DNA of 64,000 nt. It comes from Mycobacteroides abscessus ATCC 19977. GTDB taxonomy: Bacteria; Actinomycetota; Actinomycetes; Mycobacteriales; Mycobacteriaceae. Each line of letters begins with the position of its first letter. The stretch's first letter is position 1. This document shows, piece after piece, positions 46,079 to 55,658 of the stretch. Below the pieces are notes generated by a model that worked only from the letters and a program-made list of their open reading frames with translations, was not told the DNA's origin and made no database searches. The translations under genes were made by a program, and so were the position numbers. The DNA lies in assembly GCF_000069185.1 (NCBI RefSeq), contig NC_010397.1, forward strand, positions 3,286,001-3,350,000, written 5' to 3'.

Positions 46079-46678
46079 CTACTCGGATGGCTCCAAAGTA
46101 CGGGGTTTGAACTCCGGCCGAGCGGCCTCAAAAGCCGCAATTTCATCGACTTTTCGCAGCGTAAGGCCTATATCGTCCAATCCTTCGAGCAGACGCCACC
46201 GCGTGTAGTCGTCAATCTCAAACGGCACCACCGCCGTTCCAGCGGTCACCGTCCGATCCTCAAGATTCACAGTGAGTTCCAAACCCGGATTCTGCTCGAT
46301 GAGCTTCCAGAGCAGCTCGATGTCGGACTGACCCACCAATCCGGCGACCAGACCGGCCTTACCCGCATTGCCCCGGAAGATATCTCCGAAACGGGACGAC
46401 AGTACTACTCGAAATCCATAGTCCATCAAGGCCCACACAGCGTGCTCTCGGGACGATCCGGTGCCGAATTCCGGCCCCGCGACCAGAACAGTGCCCCGGT
46501 TGAACGGTTCCAGATTGAGAATGAAGGAGGGGTCGGTACGCCAACCGGCGAAGAGCCCGTCCTCGAAACCCGTTCGGGTGACACGCTTGAGGTAGACCGC
46601 CGGGATGATCTGGTCGGTGTCCACGTTGGAACGGCGCAGCGGCACACCAATTCCGGTGTGGGTGTCGAATGCCTCCAC
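46079..46678 (-). CDS. leuD: 3-isopropylmalate dehydratase small subunit
   Basis: 199 residues. [16 protein letters not shown] and [17 protein letters not shown] are LeuD signatures; with LeuC it isomerises 2- to 3-isopropylmalate in leucine synthesis. AGGAGG lies 6 nt before the GTG start. It follows leuC by 29 bases. Confidence 0.97.
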   Translation of the reverse strand: MEAFDTHTGIGVPLRRSNVDTDQIIPAVYLKRVTRTGFEDGLFAGWRTDPSFILNLEPFNRGTVLVAGPEFGTGSSREHAVWALMDYGFRVVLSSRFGDIFRGNAGKAGLVAGLVGQSDIELLWKLIEQNPGLELTVNLEDRTVTAGTAVVPFEIDDYTRWRLLEGLDDIGLTLRKVDEIAAFEAARPEFKPRTLEPSE

Positions 46679-46707
46679 TATTTCCTCCTGTGCCTTTTGG
46701 CAGGTGC

Positions 46708-48153
46708 CTATTTTACGGATTTTGCCAAATCAGCTGGCGATGAGAGCTTTCCCCTCACCGCCGTGGCCGCGGCGACGGCCGGCGATACCAGGTGGGTGCG
46801 ACCGCCCTTACCCTGCCGTCCTTCGAAATTTCGGTTCGACGTCGACGCACACCGCTGACCCGGGGAAAGCTGGTCGGGGTTCATGCCCAGGCACATCGAA
46901 CAGCCCGCCTGGCGCCATTGGGCACCGGCGGCGGCGAAAATCTCGCCCAGCCCCTCGGATTCGGCCTGTGCACGCACCCTCATCGAGCCGGGAACGATGA
47001 GCATGGTGACCCCTGCGGCCACCTTCCGGTCCCGCAGCACGTCCGCGACGGCCCGTAGGTCCTCGATCCGCCCGTTGGTGCAGGACCCGACGAACACGGT
47101 GTCCACCGGGATCTCACGCATGGGGGTACCCGGAGTGAGATCCATGTAGGTCAGCGCCTTCTCGGCCGCCAGCCGCTCTTCCTCGTCGGCCATCAGCTCA
47201 GGATCGGGCACGTCAGCGCCCAGAGGCACCCCCTGCCCGGGATTGGTGCCCCAGGTGACGAAGGGCGTCAAAGTACTGGCATCAATGTGTACTTCGGCGT
47301 CGAACTGGGCACCCTCGTCGGTGCGCAACGAGTCCCATTCGGCCACAGCGGCATCCCACAGCTGCCCCTTGGGGGCGTGCGGACGGTCCTTCAGATAGGC
47401 ATATGTCGTCTCGTCGGGCGCGACCATTCCCGCCCGGGCACCCGCCTCAATAGACATATTGCACATAGTCATTCGGGCCTCCATCGACATCTCCTCGACG
47501 GCCTGCCCGCGATACTCCAGGACATACCCCTGCCCCCCGCCGGTGCCGATCTTGGCGATGACGGCCAAAATAACGTCCTTGCTGGTGACACCGGTCGGCA
47601 GGCTGCCATCGATGTTGATCGCCATGGTCCGAAATGGCCTCAACGGCAAGGTCTGCGTGGCCAGCACATGCTCCACTTCGGACGTCCCAATACCCATCGC
47701 CAGCGCCCCGAACGCGCCATGCGTGGAGGTGTGGCTGTCGCCACACACCACCGTGGTACCCGGCTGCGTCAATCCCAGCTGCGGACCGACCACGTGCACG
47801 ATGCCCTGCTCGGCATCCCCCATGGGATGCAGGCGGATGCCGAATTCTTCGCAGTTCTTCCGAAGGGTCTCAACCTGGGTGCGGGACACCGGATCGGCGA
47901 TCGGCTTGTCGATGTCGATCGTCGGCACATTGTGGTCTTCGGTCGCGATCGTCAGGTCCGGCCGGCGCACCTGGCGCCCAGCGAGCCGAAGACCATCGAA
48001 TGCCTGCGGACTGGTCACCTCGTGCACCAAGTGCAGGTCGATATAGATGAGATCGGGCTCGCGCGCCTCACCCTCACCGGTTCCGCGTACCACTACGTGG
48101 GAGTCCCAGACCTTCTCTGCCAGGGTCCTGGGCTGTTGGACACTAGTCATCAT
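46708..48153 (-). CDS. leuC: 3-isopropylmalate dehydratase large subunit
   Basis: 481 residues, aconitase family. [4Fe-4S] ligands are in VGSCTNGR and [20 protein letters not shown] is the substrate region. ATG 48153 (with a second ATG at 48150) has GGAG upstream. Divergent from the IclR-type regulator, which probably controls it. Confidence 0.97.
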   Translation of the reverse strand: MMTSVQQPRTLAEKVWDSHVVVRGTGEGEAREPDLIYIDLHLVHEVTSPQAFDGLRLAGRQVRRPDLTIATEDHNVPTIDIDKPIADPVSRTQVETLRKNCEEFGIRLHPMGDAEQGIVHVVGPQLGLTQPGTTVVCGDSHTSTHGAFGALAMGIGTSEVEHVLATQTLPLRPFRTMAINIDGSLPTGVTSKDVILAVIAKIGTGGGQGYVLEYRGQAVEEMSMEARMTMCNMSIEAGARAGMVAPDETTYAYLKDRPHAPKGQLWDAAVAEWDSLRTDEGAQFDAEVHIDASTLTPFVTWGTNPGQGVPLGADVPDPELMADEEERLAAEKALTYMDLTPGTPMREIPVDTVFVGSCTNGRIEDLRAVADVLRDRKVAAGVTMLIVPGSMRVRAQAESEGLGEIFAAAGAQWRQAGCSMCLGMNPDQLSPGQRCASTSNRNFEGRQGKGGRTHLVSPAVAAATAVRGKLSSPADLAKSVK

Positions 48154-48171
48154 TGGCTCCGTGCTGATTGC

Positions 48172-48209
48172 GTCTCAATATTTGGAACGTTAGTATCGTT
48201 ACGTGAGAC
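48172..48209. promoter_or_regulatory. leuC / iclR-type divergent promoter and operator
   Basis: TAGTAT (48191-48196) is 6 nt from the regulator's GTG at 48203. The box is enclosed by AACG-N7-CGTT (48186-48200), and GTCTCA (48172) and TGAGAC (48204-48209) form a wider inverted pair. These are the likely binding sites of the regulator. Confidence 0.5.
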
Positions 48210-48904
48210 AGCATAGCGGCATCGGCGTCCTCGACAAAGCGGTGCAGGTCCTGACCGCCATAGGCGACTCGCCCTGCGGGCTCGCGGAATTGTGCGAACG
48301 CACGGGTCTCCCCCGCGCCACCGCACACCGGCTTGCGGCAGGGCTGGAGGTGCACCGACTCTTATCCCGCGACGGTGACGGGCAGTGGCAGCTCGGCGCG
48401 GGGCTTACCGAACTCGCAGCGCATGTCAACGATCCACTCCTGAGTGCCAGCGCCCAGGTGCTCCCCAAGCTGCGCGAAATCACGGGCGAGAGCGTGCAGC
48501 TGTACCGACGAGAAGGCACCGTGCGCATATGTGTGGCGGCTCTCGAACCGCCGGCGGGGCTTCGTGACACCGTGCCGGTCGGCTCGCGGCTGCCGATGTC
48601 GGCCGGATCGGGCGCCAAAGTATTACTTGCCCACAGTGATCCAGGCACGCAGGCGGCAGTGCTGCCCGGCGCGACGTTCACCGAGCGCGCTCTTGCCGAT
48701 GTGCGCAAGCGCGGTTGGGCGCAGAGCGCGGCCGAGCGCGAGGCCGGGGTCGCCAGCGTTTCGGCACCTGTTCGCGATCGGCACGGCAATGTCATTGCGG
48801 CAATATCGGTTTCCGGCCCCATCGACCGGATGGGCCGACGGCCCGGGGCACGCTGGGCCGCCGATCTCGTTGCCGCCTCCGAGGCGATAACGGCCCGGCT
48901 TTAA
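48203..48904 (+). CDS. IclR-family regulator of leucine genes (LtbR/NdgR type)
   Basis: 233 residues: N-terminal winged helix (SGIGVLDKAVQVL; GLPRATAHRLAAGLE as recognition region) and IclR effector domain. Homologues divergent from leuCD repress leucine synthesis in corynebacteria (LtbR) and act on amino-acid genes in Streptomyces (NdgR). Leaderless GTG start. Its TAA stop forms part of the next gene's -10. Confidence 0.9.
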   Translation: MRQHSGIGVLDKAVQVLTAIGDSPCGLAELCERTGLPRATAHRLAAGLEVHRLLSRDGDGQWQLGAGLTELAAHVNDPLLSASAQVLPKLREITGESVQLYRREGTVRICVAALEPPAGLRDTVPVGSRLPMSAGSGAKVLLAHSDPGTQAAVLPGATFTERALADVRKRGWAQSAAEREAGVASVSAPVRDRHGNVIAAISVSGPIDRMGRRPGARWAADLVAASEAITARL

Positions 48905-48907
48905 GCT
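48902..48907 (+). promoter_or_regulatory. -10 box of the PPOX gene formed by a stop codon
   Basis: TAAGCT: its first three bases are the stop codon of the IclR-type gene. It is 6 nt from ATG 48914. Confidence 0.5.
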
Positions 48908-48913
48908 CCGAAT

Positions 48914-49411
48914 ATGGGAAGCAACCAGCGCTCGCAGATCGTCATGTCCGACGAAGAGATCACCGAGTTCATCAACAACTCACGCACCACCACCATGGCC
49001 ACCGTCGGTGCCGACGGACAGCCGCACTTGGTGGCCATGTGGTACGCGGTGCTCAACGGCGAGGTGTGGTTCGAGACCAAGGCCAAGTCGCAGAAGGTGG
49101 TCAACCTCAAGCGCAATCCCACTATCACGTGTCTCATCGAGGACGGTCTCACCTACGACACCCTGCGCGGAGTCTCCATCGAGGGCCGGGCCGAGATCGT
49201 CGAGGATCCGGATGTGCTGTTCCAGGTCGGCATCAGTGTCTTCGAGCGCTACACCGCCCCATACACAGAGGAGATGAAGCCCTTTGTGGAGCAGATGCTC
49301 AACAAGCGCATCGCGGTCCGGGTACGTCCTACCCGGGTTCGGTCGTGGGATCATCGCAAGCTCGGACTGCCCGCGATGCCGCTGGGCGGGTCAACGGCCC
49401 CACAGCAGTAG
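48914..49411 (+). CDS. PPOX-class, probably F420-dependent oxidoreductase
   Basis: 165 residues with the split-barrel flavin/F420-binding fold: TTTMATVGADGQPHLVAMWY, EVWFETKAKSQKVVNL. Position and sequence style match M. tuberculosis Rv2991 as I recall, a family that binds F420 or FMN. Substrate unknown. Confidence 0.85.
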   Translation: MGSNQRSQIVMSDEEITEFINNSRTTTMATVGADGQPHLVAMWYAVLNGEVWFETKAKSQKVVNLKRNPTITCLIEDGLTYDTLRGVSIEGRAEIVEDPDVLFQVGISVFERYTAPYTEEMKPFVEQMLNKRIAVRVRPTRVRSWDHRKLGLPAMPLGGSTAPQQ

Positions 49412-49419
49412 GCGTCGGG

Positions 49420-49722
49420 GTGGGCCAGCTCGCACGCGATGCGCTCGACTCTTTCCGCGAGGGTCTGCGGCATAAGAAAATCAAACGGCCACTCAGTGAT
49501 GCGCTGGTCCACCATCTGGGCACAGGCGACGCGGCCGGTCAATACGACGACCGGATCCATGAACTGCGAGCCGAAACCCTCGACATCGAGGTGGATGTCG
49601 ACAAGGCCGACGTCTATCAAGCGCGCAAGTTCGTGATCTGGACCCTGCGCGGGCGCCATCCGGAGCTGACCGAGGAAGCGCTGCGCGCTTTGGGTGACTA
49701 CCGCGCCGAGAACTGGCGCTAG
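49420..49722 (+). CDS. Conserved hypothetical protein
   Basis: 100 residues from GTG 49420 (VGQLARDALDSFREG), charged and helical with no recognised domain; ends LGDYRAENWR. It starts 8 bases after the PPOX stop, so it is probably cotranscribed. No strong ribosome binding site, so the start is uncertain. Confidence 0.55.
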   Translation: MGQLARDALDSFREGLRHKKIKRPLSDALVHHLGTGDAAGQYDDRIHELRAETLDIEVDVDKADVYQARKFVIWTLRGRHPELTEEALRALGDYRAENWR

Positions 49723-49740
49723 ACCTCGCTAACGAGCTGG

Positions 49741-49813
49741 TACCCCCGATGGGATTCGAACCCACGCTACCGCCGTGAGAGGGCGGCGTCCTAGGCCGCT
49801 AGACGACGGGGGC
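49741..49813 (-). tRNA. tRNA-Glu(CTC)
   Basis: 73 nt. Acceptor GCCCCCG pairs with CGGGGGT plus discriminator A; anticodon loop CCTCTCA gives CTC; the T arm has GGTTCGAATCC. No CCA is encoded. Confidence 0.95.
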
Positions 49814-49909
49814 TAGAACATTGTCGTGCAATGCGCTCGGCGCGCAGACTTAGCAGTCTAGCTTACCGGCGCACATCCACCAAATCACTTGTCGTACAAA
49901 TGATTTGCG

Positions 49910-49981
49910 CTGGGGTACCAGGACTCGAACCTAGAATGGCTGAACCAGAATCAGCTGTGTTGCCAATTACACCATACCCCA
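49910..49981 (-). tRNA. tRNA-Gln(CTG)
   Basis: 72 nt. Acceptor TGGGGTA pairs with TACCCCA, discriminator G; anticodon CTG in the loop after GCTGA; T arm GGTTCGAGTCC. It lies between gltX and tRNA-Glu on the same strand. Confidence 0.95.
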
Positions 49982-50059
49982 ATGGCTTCGCAGAACCGCA
50001 GGTCAGCGAGCTGATAGCGGACTTTGGAGCCGACGAGCAGAGTACCAAACCAAGGGCCA

Positions 50060-51550
50060 TTAACCCGAATCGGTCTGGTCACCCACCCCATTTTCCCAGC
50101 TCCGAGCGTTTCTCAGCCGTGTCAGGGTGCGCCCGGAACCCAGCAGCTCCATCGATTCGAACAGCGGCGGGCTCACCGTTGCACCCGTAACCGCGACACG
50201 CAGCGGGCCGAAAGCCTTCCGCGGTTTGAGCTCGAGCCCTTCGATGAGTGCGCTCTTGAGCGCACCCTCGATGGCAGGGGTGGTCCACGCCTCGAGTGAC
50301 TCCAGCGCACCGATTGCGGCGTCCAGGACAGGCAACGAGGCCTCTCCGAGTTCCTTGCGGGCCGCGCCCGGGTCGATCGCGTACGCGTCGTCGTTGAGGA
50401 ACTTCAGCAGCCCCCAGGCGTCGCCCAGCACCACGATGCGCGTCTGCACCAGATCCGCCGCCACCGCGAAGGCGCTCTCGTCGAGCCCGAGCTCGTGCCC
50501 ATGCGCGGCGAAGTACGTGCGCAGCCGGGTCACGAACTCCTCCGGCGCCAACAGCCGGATGTGCTCGGCGTTGATGGCATCGGCCTTCTTCTGGTCGAAT
50601 CGCGCCGGATTCGAGTTGACATCGGTGACATCGAAGGCGGTGACCATCTCGGCAAGTGAGAAGATGTCGTGATCATCGGCGATCGACCACCCCAGCAGGG
50701 CAAGGTAATTCAGCAGACCCTCGGGAATGAATCCGCGATCGCGATGAAGAAACAGGTTGGACTGCGGATCACGCTTGGACAGCTTCTTCGTGCCCTCCCC
50801 CAGCACCGACGGCAGGTGCGCGAAGGCCGGTATCGAGTCGGTCACTCCGATCCGGATCATGGCCTCGTACAAAGCGATCTGCCGCGGTGTCGAGGGCAGC
50901 AGGTCCTCGCCGCGCAGCACATGGGTGATCTTCATCAACGCGTCGTCGACCGGGTTCACCAAGGTGTACAACGGATCCCCGTTACCGCGGGTCAGCGCAA
51001 AATCAGGCACCACACCCGCCGCGAAGGTGGTCTCGCCGCGCACCAAGTCGTTCCAGGTGATGTCGTGATCGGGCATCCGCAGCCGGACGACGGGATCGCG
51101 TCCCTCCGCACGGAATGCCGCGCGCTGCTCCTCGGTGAGATCACGGTCATAGTTGTCATAGCCCAGTTTGGGATTGCGTCCCGCGGCAAGATGGCGGGCT
51201 TCGACTTCCTCCGCCGTGGAGAATGCCTCATAGGCCTCCCCCGCCTCCAGGAGCTTGCGCACCACCTCCCGATGCAGCTCCTTACGCTGTGACTGTCGGT
51301 AGGGCTCGTAGGGTCCGCCGACCTCCGGCCCTTCGTCCCAGTCCAGCCCCAGCCATCGCAAGGCATCCAGGATCGCCAGGTAGCTCTCCTCACTGTCGCG
51401 TCCGGCATCGGTGTCTTCGATGCGGAACACGAAGTCCCCACCGCAGTGTCGCGCATACGCCCAGTTGAACAGTGCGGTGCGAATCAGGCCGACGTGCGGC
51501 GTGCCCGTCGGCGACGGGCAGAAACGTACCCGGATTTTCGTGTTACTCAC
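50060..51550 (-). CDS. gltX: Glutamyl-tRNA synthetase
   Basis: 496 residues, class I. HIGH-like [11 protein letters not shown] near residue 13 and KLSKRDP as the KMSKS motif. Because mycobacteria lack GlnRS, this enzyme is expected to charge both tRNA-Glu and tRNA-Gln, the latter then amidated by GatCAB; both tRNA genes follow it. GTG 51550 is two bases past the FAH stop. Confidence 0.97.
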   Translation of the reverse strand: MSNTKIRVRFCPSPTGTPHVGLIRTALFNWAYARHCGGDFVFRIEDTDAGRDSEESYLAILDALRWLGLDWDEGPEVGGPYEPYRQSQRKELHREVVRKLLEAGEAYEAFSTAEEVEARHLAAGRNPKLGYDNYDRDLTEEQRAAFRAEGRDPVVRLRMPDHDITWNDLVRGETTFAAGVVPDFALTRGNGDPLYTLVNPVDDALMKITHVLRGEDLLPSTPRQIALYEAMIRIGVTDSIPAFAHLPSVLGEGTKKLSKRDPQSNLFLHRDRGFIPEGLLNYLALLGWSIADDHDIFSLAEMVTAFDVTDVNSNPARFDQKKADAINAEHIRLLAPEEFVTRLRTYFAAHGHELGLDESAFAVAADLVQTRIVVLGDAWGLLKFLNDDAYAIDPGAARKELGEASLPVLDAAIGALESLEAWTTPAIEGALKSALIEGLELKPRKAFGPLRVAVTGATVSPPLFESMELLGSGRTLTRLRNARSWENGVGDQTDSG

Positions 51551-51552
51551 TC

Positions 51553-52338
51553 TTACTTCGCCTTCCGCACAACGGGATTGGACAGGGTTCCGATACCTTC
51601 GATAGTGACGCTCACGGTGTCCCCGTCGACAATGGGCCCGACGCCCTCGGGAGTCCCGGTGAGAATGACATCCCCGGGTAGCAGGGTCATCACCGCGGAG
51701 ACCCATTCCACGATCGCTCCGACATCATGCAATAGCAAGGAGGTTCTGCTGCGCTGCCTGACCTGCCCGTTGACCTCGGTACGAATCTCGAGGTCCGCCG
51801 GATCGAGGTCGGTGACGATCCACGGCCCCAGTGGGCAAAACGTGTCGTGTCCCTTGGCCCTGGTCCACTGACCGTCGGCGCGTTGATGGTCGCGGGCGGA
51901 CACGTCGTTGCCGATCGTGTACCCCAGGATGTTCTCCGCGGCACGCGCGGCGGGCACGTCCTTACACGGCCGACCGATCACGATGGCCAATTCGCCTTCG
52001 TGATGCACCTCGGTTGCGCTGGGCGGCAGCTGGATCGGCAGGCCCGGCCCGATGATGGAGGTATTCGGCTTGATGAAGATCACCGGCGACTCGGGCGGGT
52101 CGCCACCCATTTCGGCGGCGTGGGCGGCGTAGTTCTTGCCCATCGCGACAACCTTGCTCGCCAGGATGGGTGCCAGCAGCCGGACATCCGCGAGCGGCCA
52201 CTGCCGTCCGGTAAAAGTGGGGGTGCCGAAGGGATGCTCGGCGATCTCGCGGGCGATCGCTGATTCTTCTCTGCCGTCTTCTCCTTCGATACTTACGAAG
52301 GCGACACCGTCTGGGCTGGCAATACGTCCTAGGCGCAT
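51553..52338 (-). CDS. Fumarylacetoacetate hydrolase family protein
   Basis: 261 residues. Metal-binding EGELAIVIG and the [13 protein letters not shown] block mark the FAH superfamily; activity may be acylpyruvate or 2-keto-diene hydrolysis. Leaderless ATG with TAGGCT 7 nt upstream; cotranscribed with gltX. Confidence 0.88.
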   Translation of the reverse strand: MRLGRIASPDGVAFVSIEGEDGREESAIAREIAEHPFGTPTFTGRQWPLADVRLLAPILASKVVAMGKNYAAHAAEMGGDPPESPVIFIKPNTSIIGPGLPIQLPPSATEVHHEGELAIVIGRPCKDVPAARAAENILGYTIGNDVSARDHQRADGQWTRAKGHDTFCPLGPWIVTDLDPADLEIRTEVNGQVRQRSRTSLLLHDVGAIVEWVSAVMTLLPGDVILTGTPEGVGPIVDGDTVSVTIEGIGTLSNPVVRKAK

Positions 52339-52345
52339 TTACATA

Positions 52346-52351
52346 AGCCTA
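52346..52351 (-). promoter_or_regulatory. -10 box of FAH/gltX, overlapping the tetR stop
   Basis: TAGGCT on the minus strand; its first three bases are the TAG stop of the TetR-type gene, 7 nt from ATG 52338. Confidence 0.5.
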
Positions 52352-53008
52352 GTTGCCAGGCTTTGCGGCTTCCCCGGAGTCCTCATGTTGGTCGGCGCGG
52401 ATGTTCGCGCGCGTGACCAACGCCACCAGGAAATCCTCCAACCGGTCCCGGGTGATGTCGAGCTCACCGCGAAACCAGGTGGTGACGAGGTCCAGCCCTC
52501 CCGAGACCAAGGTGAACGTGGCCAGGTCGAGATCGGGATCCAGCGCATCATCGGCCGGCAACAGCACACGCCCCTGATCGGCCATCACCTGTGCCAGCGT
52601 CTTGACCAGATCGCGCCGACGCGCGGCCAGACCCTCGGTGGCCTGCGACTCGACCAGCAGCCGTCCCCGGCGGGGATCGGCGGTAAGGAATCTCAGCCCA
52701 CTGCCCACGGCTGCGCGAGTGCGCACCACCGGATCCTTGGATGTCGAGCTCTTGGCTATGGCCTCGATGATGGTTGCCGAGCCCGCGAGCATCTGCTCGT
52801 CGAGCATCGCCAACACCAGTTCGTCGGTGCTTCGGAAGCTCTCGTAGAAATACCGATCGTTGAGTCGAGCCTCGGCACACACCCCACGCACCGTCAGCCC
52901 CTTGACGCCACTGCCGGCGACCAGGTCCAGCGCGGCATCCAGCAGCGCCGCGCGTCGTCGCGCGCGTCGTTCGCCGGATGTGGCGCCGCCGTAGGTCCGG
53001 GATGGCAT
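52349..53008 (-). CDS. TetR-family regulator
   Basis: 219 residues. HTH at about 30-60 (LTVRGVCAEARLNDRYFYESF), with the C-terminal ligand domain. Divergent from the MpaB-type gene at 53123, with two palindromic operators in between, which it most likely binds. Confidence 0.88.
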   Translation of the reverse strand: MPSRTYGGATSGERRARRRAALLDAALDLVAGSGVKGLTVRGVCAEARLNDRYFYESFRSTDELVLAMLDEQMLAGSATIIEAIAKSSTSKDPVVRTRAAVGSGLRFLTADPRRGRLLVESQATEGLAARRRDLVKTLAQVMADQGRVLLPADDALDPDLDLATFTLVSGGLDLVTTWFRGELDITRDRLEDFLVALVTRANIRADQHEDSGEAAKPGN

Positions 53009-53032
53009 CTGCCGATTGTCGCACCGTGGTGC

Positions 53033-53089
53033 TTGACCTCACGCGTTTTTCTGGTGATGATTCTCACCAGATGGTGAGTCGTGTCACCA
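53033..53089 (+). promoter_or_regulatory. Promoter with two tandem TetR-type operators
   Basis: TTGACC (53033-53038), 17 nt, GATGAT (53056-53061). Operator 1 is CTGGTGA-N6-TCACCAG (53051-53070, perfect); operator 2 is TGGTGA-N6-TCACCA (53072-53089). Centres are 20 bp apart; operator 1 covers the -10, as expected for repression. Confidence 0.65.
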
Positions 53090-53122
53090 GATGGTCGCTT
53101 TCAACGAGGAGAGGACACCCTG

Positions 53123-54346
53123 ATGGGGTCAAAGATGGCTTCGAACTGGCAGAAGCTGCCCAACCCGCCGCAACTGCGCGAATTCCCGTTCAACGTGTTC
53201 GCCCGCTTCCTCCCGGGTCGCGATATTCGTGCCACCGCTGAGCAGCGGGAGTCATTCCGCCGCTTCGCGCATGCCGGGGACCCCCTTGCGGACGCGGTCG
53301 TCGCGATGTTCGCCCGCTTCCCCGTGGGACAGGGGCGGCGCATGTTCGAAACCGCCATCGAAGAGGGCATCGACGCGGTCGAGAACCCGCCCGAAGAACT
53401 CGTCGCCTTCTTCGAACAGATCGATGCCCGGCCGTACTGGCTGGATGACAAGAAACTCGAACTGGCCGCGCGCGTCAGCATGCGCACGGGCGTGGTGGGC
53501 CTGGGCCTGGCCCTGCCCGGTCTCGCGCTGACCGGCGGCTACCTGTCGTCCCGTGCCGACAAACCCCTCGTCGGCACGGGCAATCTGCAGGCGATGGCTC
53601 CGCGCAGGCTCAATGAGACCGCGCAATGGCTCATCGACGTCACCTCCCCCGGCGGCCTAGATCGATTCTCGCCCGGGTTCAAGGGAATCCCACGCGTGCG
53701 CCTCATGCATGCGTTGGTGCGCGCCGCGATGAACCGGCGGGACGATTGGGATTATGAGGCCTGGGACAGCCCCGTCAATCAGATCCAACTCGCCGGGACA
53801 CTCATGCTGTTTTCACTGGCAAACCTGGCGGGCTGTCAAGCCATGGGCATGAGCTTCTCCGACAGCGAGCGCGAGTCGGTGTTCCATTTCTGGCGATACG
53901 TGGGCCTGCTCATGGGAATTCATCCCGAGCTCGTACCTACCAGCGAGGAAGACACCTGGCGGCTGTTCTGGCTGGAAGCCGATACCGAGTTCCTGCCGGA
54001 CGACGATTCATACGCACTCACCCAGGCCCTGCACGCCTCGATCCCCGGCGAGCCGGTGTTCATGCGGCTCTCTCGCACCTACCTGTCCTCATACAGCCGG
54101 CTCATTCTCGGCAAGACCAACGCCGATCGCTTAGGCCTGCCCGACAACAAACCGATGCAAGCCGCCGTCGTGGGAACCTCGGTGATGAACTGGTTTTTCG
54201 AGCGCCGCAACGTGCTGCCCGGAATGACGCGCATCAGCGAGGAGATCGGCCAGTTCGCGCGGCGCCAGATCGTCTCGCAGGGCATGTCGCAATCAGGCGG
54301 GGATCGCACCTATCGACGACACGACAATCTCGCCACCGCGAGCTAG
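53123..54346 (+). CDS. MpaB/DUF2236-type oxygenase
   Basis: 407 residues, second MpaB-like protein in the window. Helical; RVRLMHALVRAAM supplies the conserved Arg/His region, and a hydrophobic segment lies near 135-155. Probable haem-dependent oxygenase; substrate unknown. GAGGAGAGG lies 9 nt before ATG 53123, so an earlier in-frame ATG at 53081 is unlikely. Under control of the TetR operators. Confidence 0.8.
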   Translation: MGSKMASNWQKLPNPPQLREFPFNVFARFLPGRDIRATAEQRESFRRFAHAGDPLADAVVAMFARFPVGQGRRMFETAIEEGIDAVENPPEELVAFFEQIDARPYWLDDKKLELAARVSMRTGVVGLGLALPGLALTGGYLSSRADKPLVGTGNLQAMAPRRLNETAQWLIDVTSPGGLDRFSPGFKGIPRVRLMHALVRAAMNRRDDWDYEAWDSPVNQIQLAGTLMLFSLANLAGCQAMGMSFSDSERESVFHFWRYVGLLMGIHPELVPTSEEDTWRLFWLEADTEFLPDDDSYALTQALHASIPGEPVFMRLSRTYLSSYSRLILGKTNADRLGLPDNKPMQAAVVGTSVMNWFFERRNVLPGMTRISEEIGQFARRQIVSQGMSQSGGDRTYRRHDNLATAS

Positions 54347-54349
54347 CAC

Positions 54350-54366
54350 GTCTCATATATTGAGAC
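54350..54366 (+). promoter_or_regulatory. Palindrome upstream of the MFS gene
   Basis: GTCTCA-TATAT-TGAGAC, a perfect 6-bp inverted repeat, with a further TTTGAGAT half-site at 54380. It lies between the MpaB stop and the MFS start and is a probable operator. Confidence 0.45.
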
Positions 54367-54399
54367 ATGTATTCAATAGTTTGAGATAGGTGTGGAACC

Positions 54400-55602
54400 A
54401 TGGTGACCATGGTTCACGTCGATGAGGTTGGTACAGCACGCCGTTGGGCGATGCTGGCCATTGCTTTGGGGTCCACCGCTGGAGCGAATGTCTTCATCAA
54501 CGGTGTGGCGTTCCTCATCCCGGCCCTGCACGCCGAGCGTGGACTCGACCTGGCCAACGCGGGGCTGCTGTCCGCCATGCCGAGCTTCGGCATGGTCTTG
54601 ACGCTCATCGCCTGGGGGGCACTCATCGACAAATTCGGTGAGCGCATCGCGTTGGTGAGCGGCCTGGCGCTGACCGCCGTGGCCGCGTTCGCGGCCGCGG
54701 AATCCCCGTCGCTGACCGTGACTGGCGCATTCCTGCTGCTGGGTGGGGCGGCCGCGGCCGCCTGCAACTCAGCCAGTGGACGCGTGGTGGTCGGGTGGTT
54801 CCCACCCCACCAGCGCGGGACGGTCATGGGTATCCGCCAGATGGCGCAACCGCTGGGCGTCGCGGCCGGTGCGCTCGTCATCCCGCGCATTGCCGAGGGT
54901 CACGGCGTCGCGACCGCACTGCTCTTTCCCGCGATCGTGTGCGCGGTGTCTTCAGCGGTGTGTCTGGTCGGCATCATCGACCCGCCGCGGCCGCCCCGTT
55001 CGGAGGCACCCGAGGAACATCTGGCCAATCCCTACCGCGGGTCACGCGTGCTGTGGCTGATTCACGGGGTGTCGGTGCTGTTGGTGGTCCCTCAGGTGGT
55101 CGTGTGGACCTTCACGCTGGTATGGCTGGTCACCGACAGGGGCTGGAGCATCGGCGCGGCCAGCGTGATGGTGACGGTGGCGCAACTGGTCGGTGCGCTT
55201 GGCCGGGTCGCCGCCGGAATGTGGTCCGACCGTTGGGGTTCGCGGATGAGGCCGATCCGGGCCATCGCCGCGGCCGCATCGGCGACCATGGCGTTGCTGG
55301 CCGTCACCAACCAACTCGATTGGTCCGTCAGCGTCGTCGTCATGCTGGTGGCTTCGGTGATCACCGTGTCGGACAACGGGCTTGCCTACACCTCGATCGC
55401 CGAGATCGCCGGACCATTCTGGAGCGGCCGCGCCCTGGGTGCCCAGAACACCGGCCAGCTGCTGGCCGCTGCCGTGGCGCCGCCAATATTCGGAGCCATT
55501 GCCGCGGCGGCGGGATTCTCCGCGGCATTCGCCGTGTGTGCGCTGTTCCCGCTGGCAGCAGTCGGTTTGGTGCCGGTGAAGTTGGAGCGGCCGGCCCCCT
55601 AA
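54400..55602 (+). CDS. Major facilitator superfamily transporter
   Basis: 400 residues with 12 hydrophobic helices; the loop 2-3 motif DKFGERIAL is the MFS signature. Position between the MpaB gene and leuB resembles Rv2994. Substrate unknown. AGGTG lies about 8 nt upstream of the ATG. Confidence 0.88.
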   Translation: MVTMVHVDEVGTARRWAMLAIALGSTAGANVFINGVAFLIPALHAERGLDLANAGLLSAMPSFGMVLTLIAWGALIDKFGERIALVSGLALTAVAAFAAAESPSLTVTGAFLLLGGAAAAACNSASGRVVVGWFPPHQRGTVMGIRQMAQPLGVAAGALVIPRIAEGHGVATALLFPAIVCAVSSAVCLVGIIDPPRPPRSEAPEEHLANPYRGSRVLWLIHGVSVLLVVPQVVVWTFTLVWLVTDRGWSIGAASVMVTVAQLVGALGRVAAGMWSDRWGSRMRPIRAIAAAASATMALLAVTNQLDWSVSVVVMLVASVITVSDNGLAYTSIAEIAGPFWSGRALGAQNTGQLLAAAVAPPIFGAIAAAAGFSAAFAVCALFPLAAVGLVPVKLERPAP

Positions 55603-55605
55603 TGC

Positions 55606-55651
55606 CGAATGCGAGCCCGGCGCGGATCTCCCCGCGCGAGGCTCGCATTCG
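55606..55651. terminator. Hairpin between convergent MFS and leuB genes
   Basis: Perfect 12-bp outer arms CGAATGCGAGCC / GGCTCGCATTCG with an inner GCGCGG/CCGCGC stem. No T-run; likely bidirectional hairpin terminator. Confidence 0.6.
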
Positions 55652-55658
55652 ATCAGGA

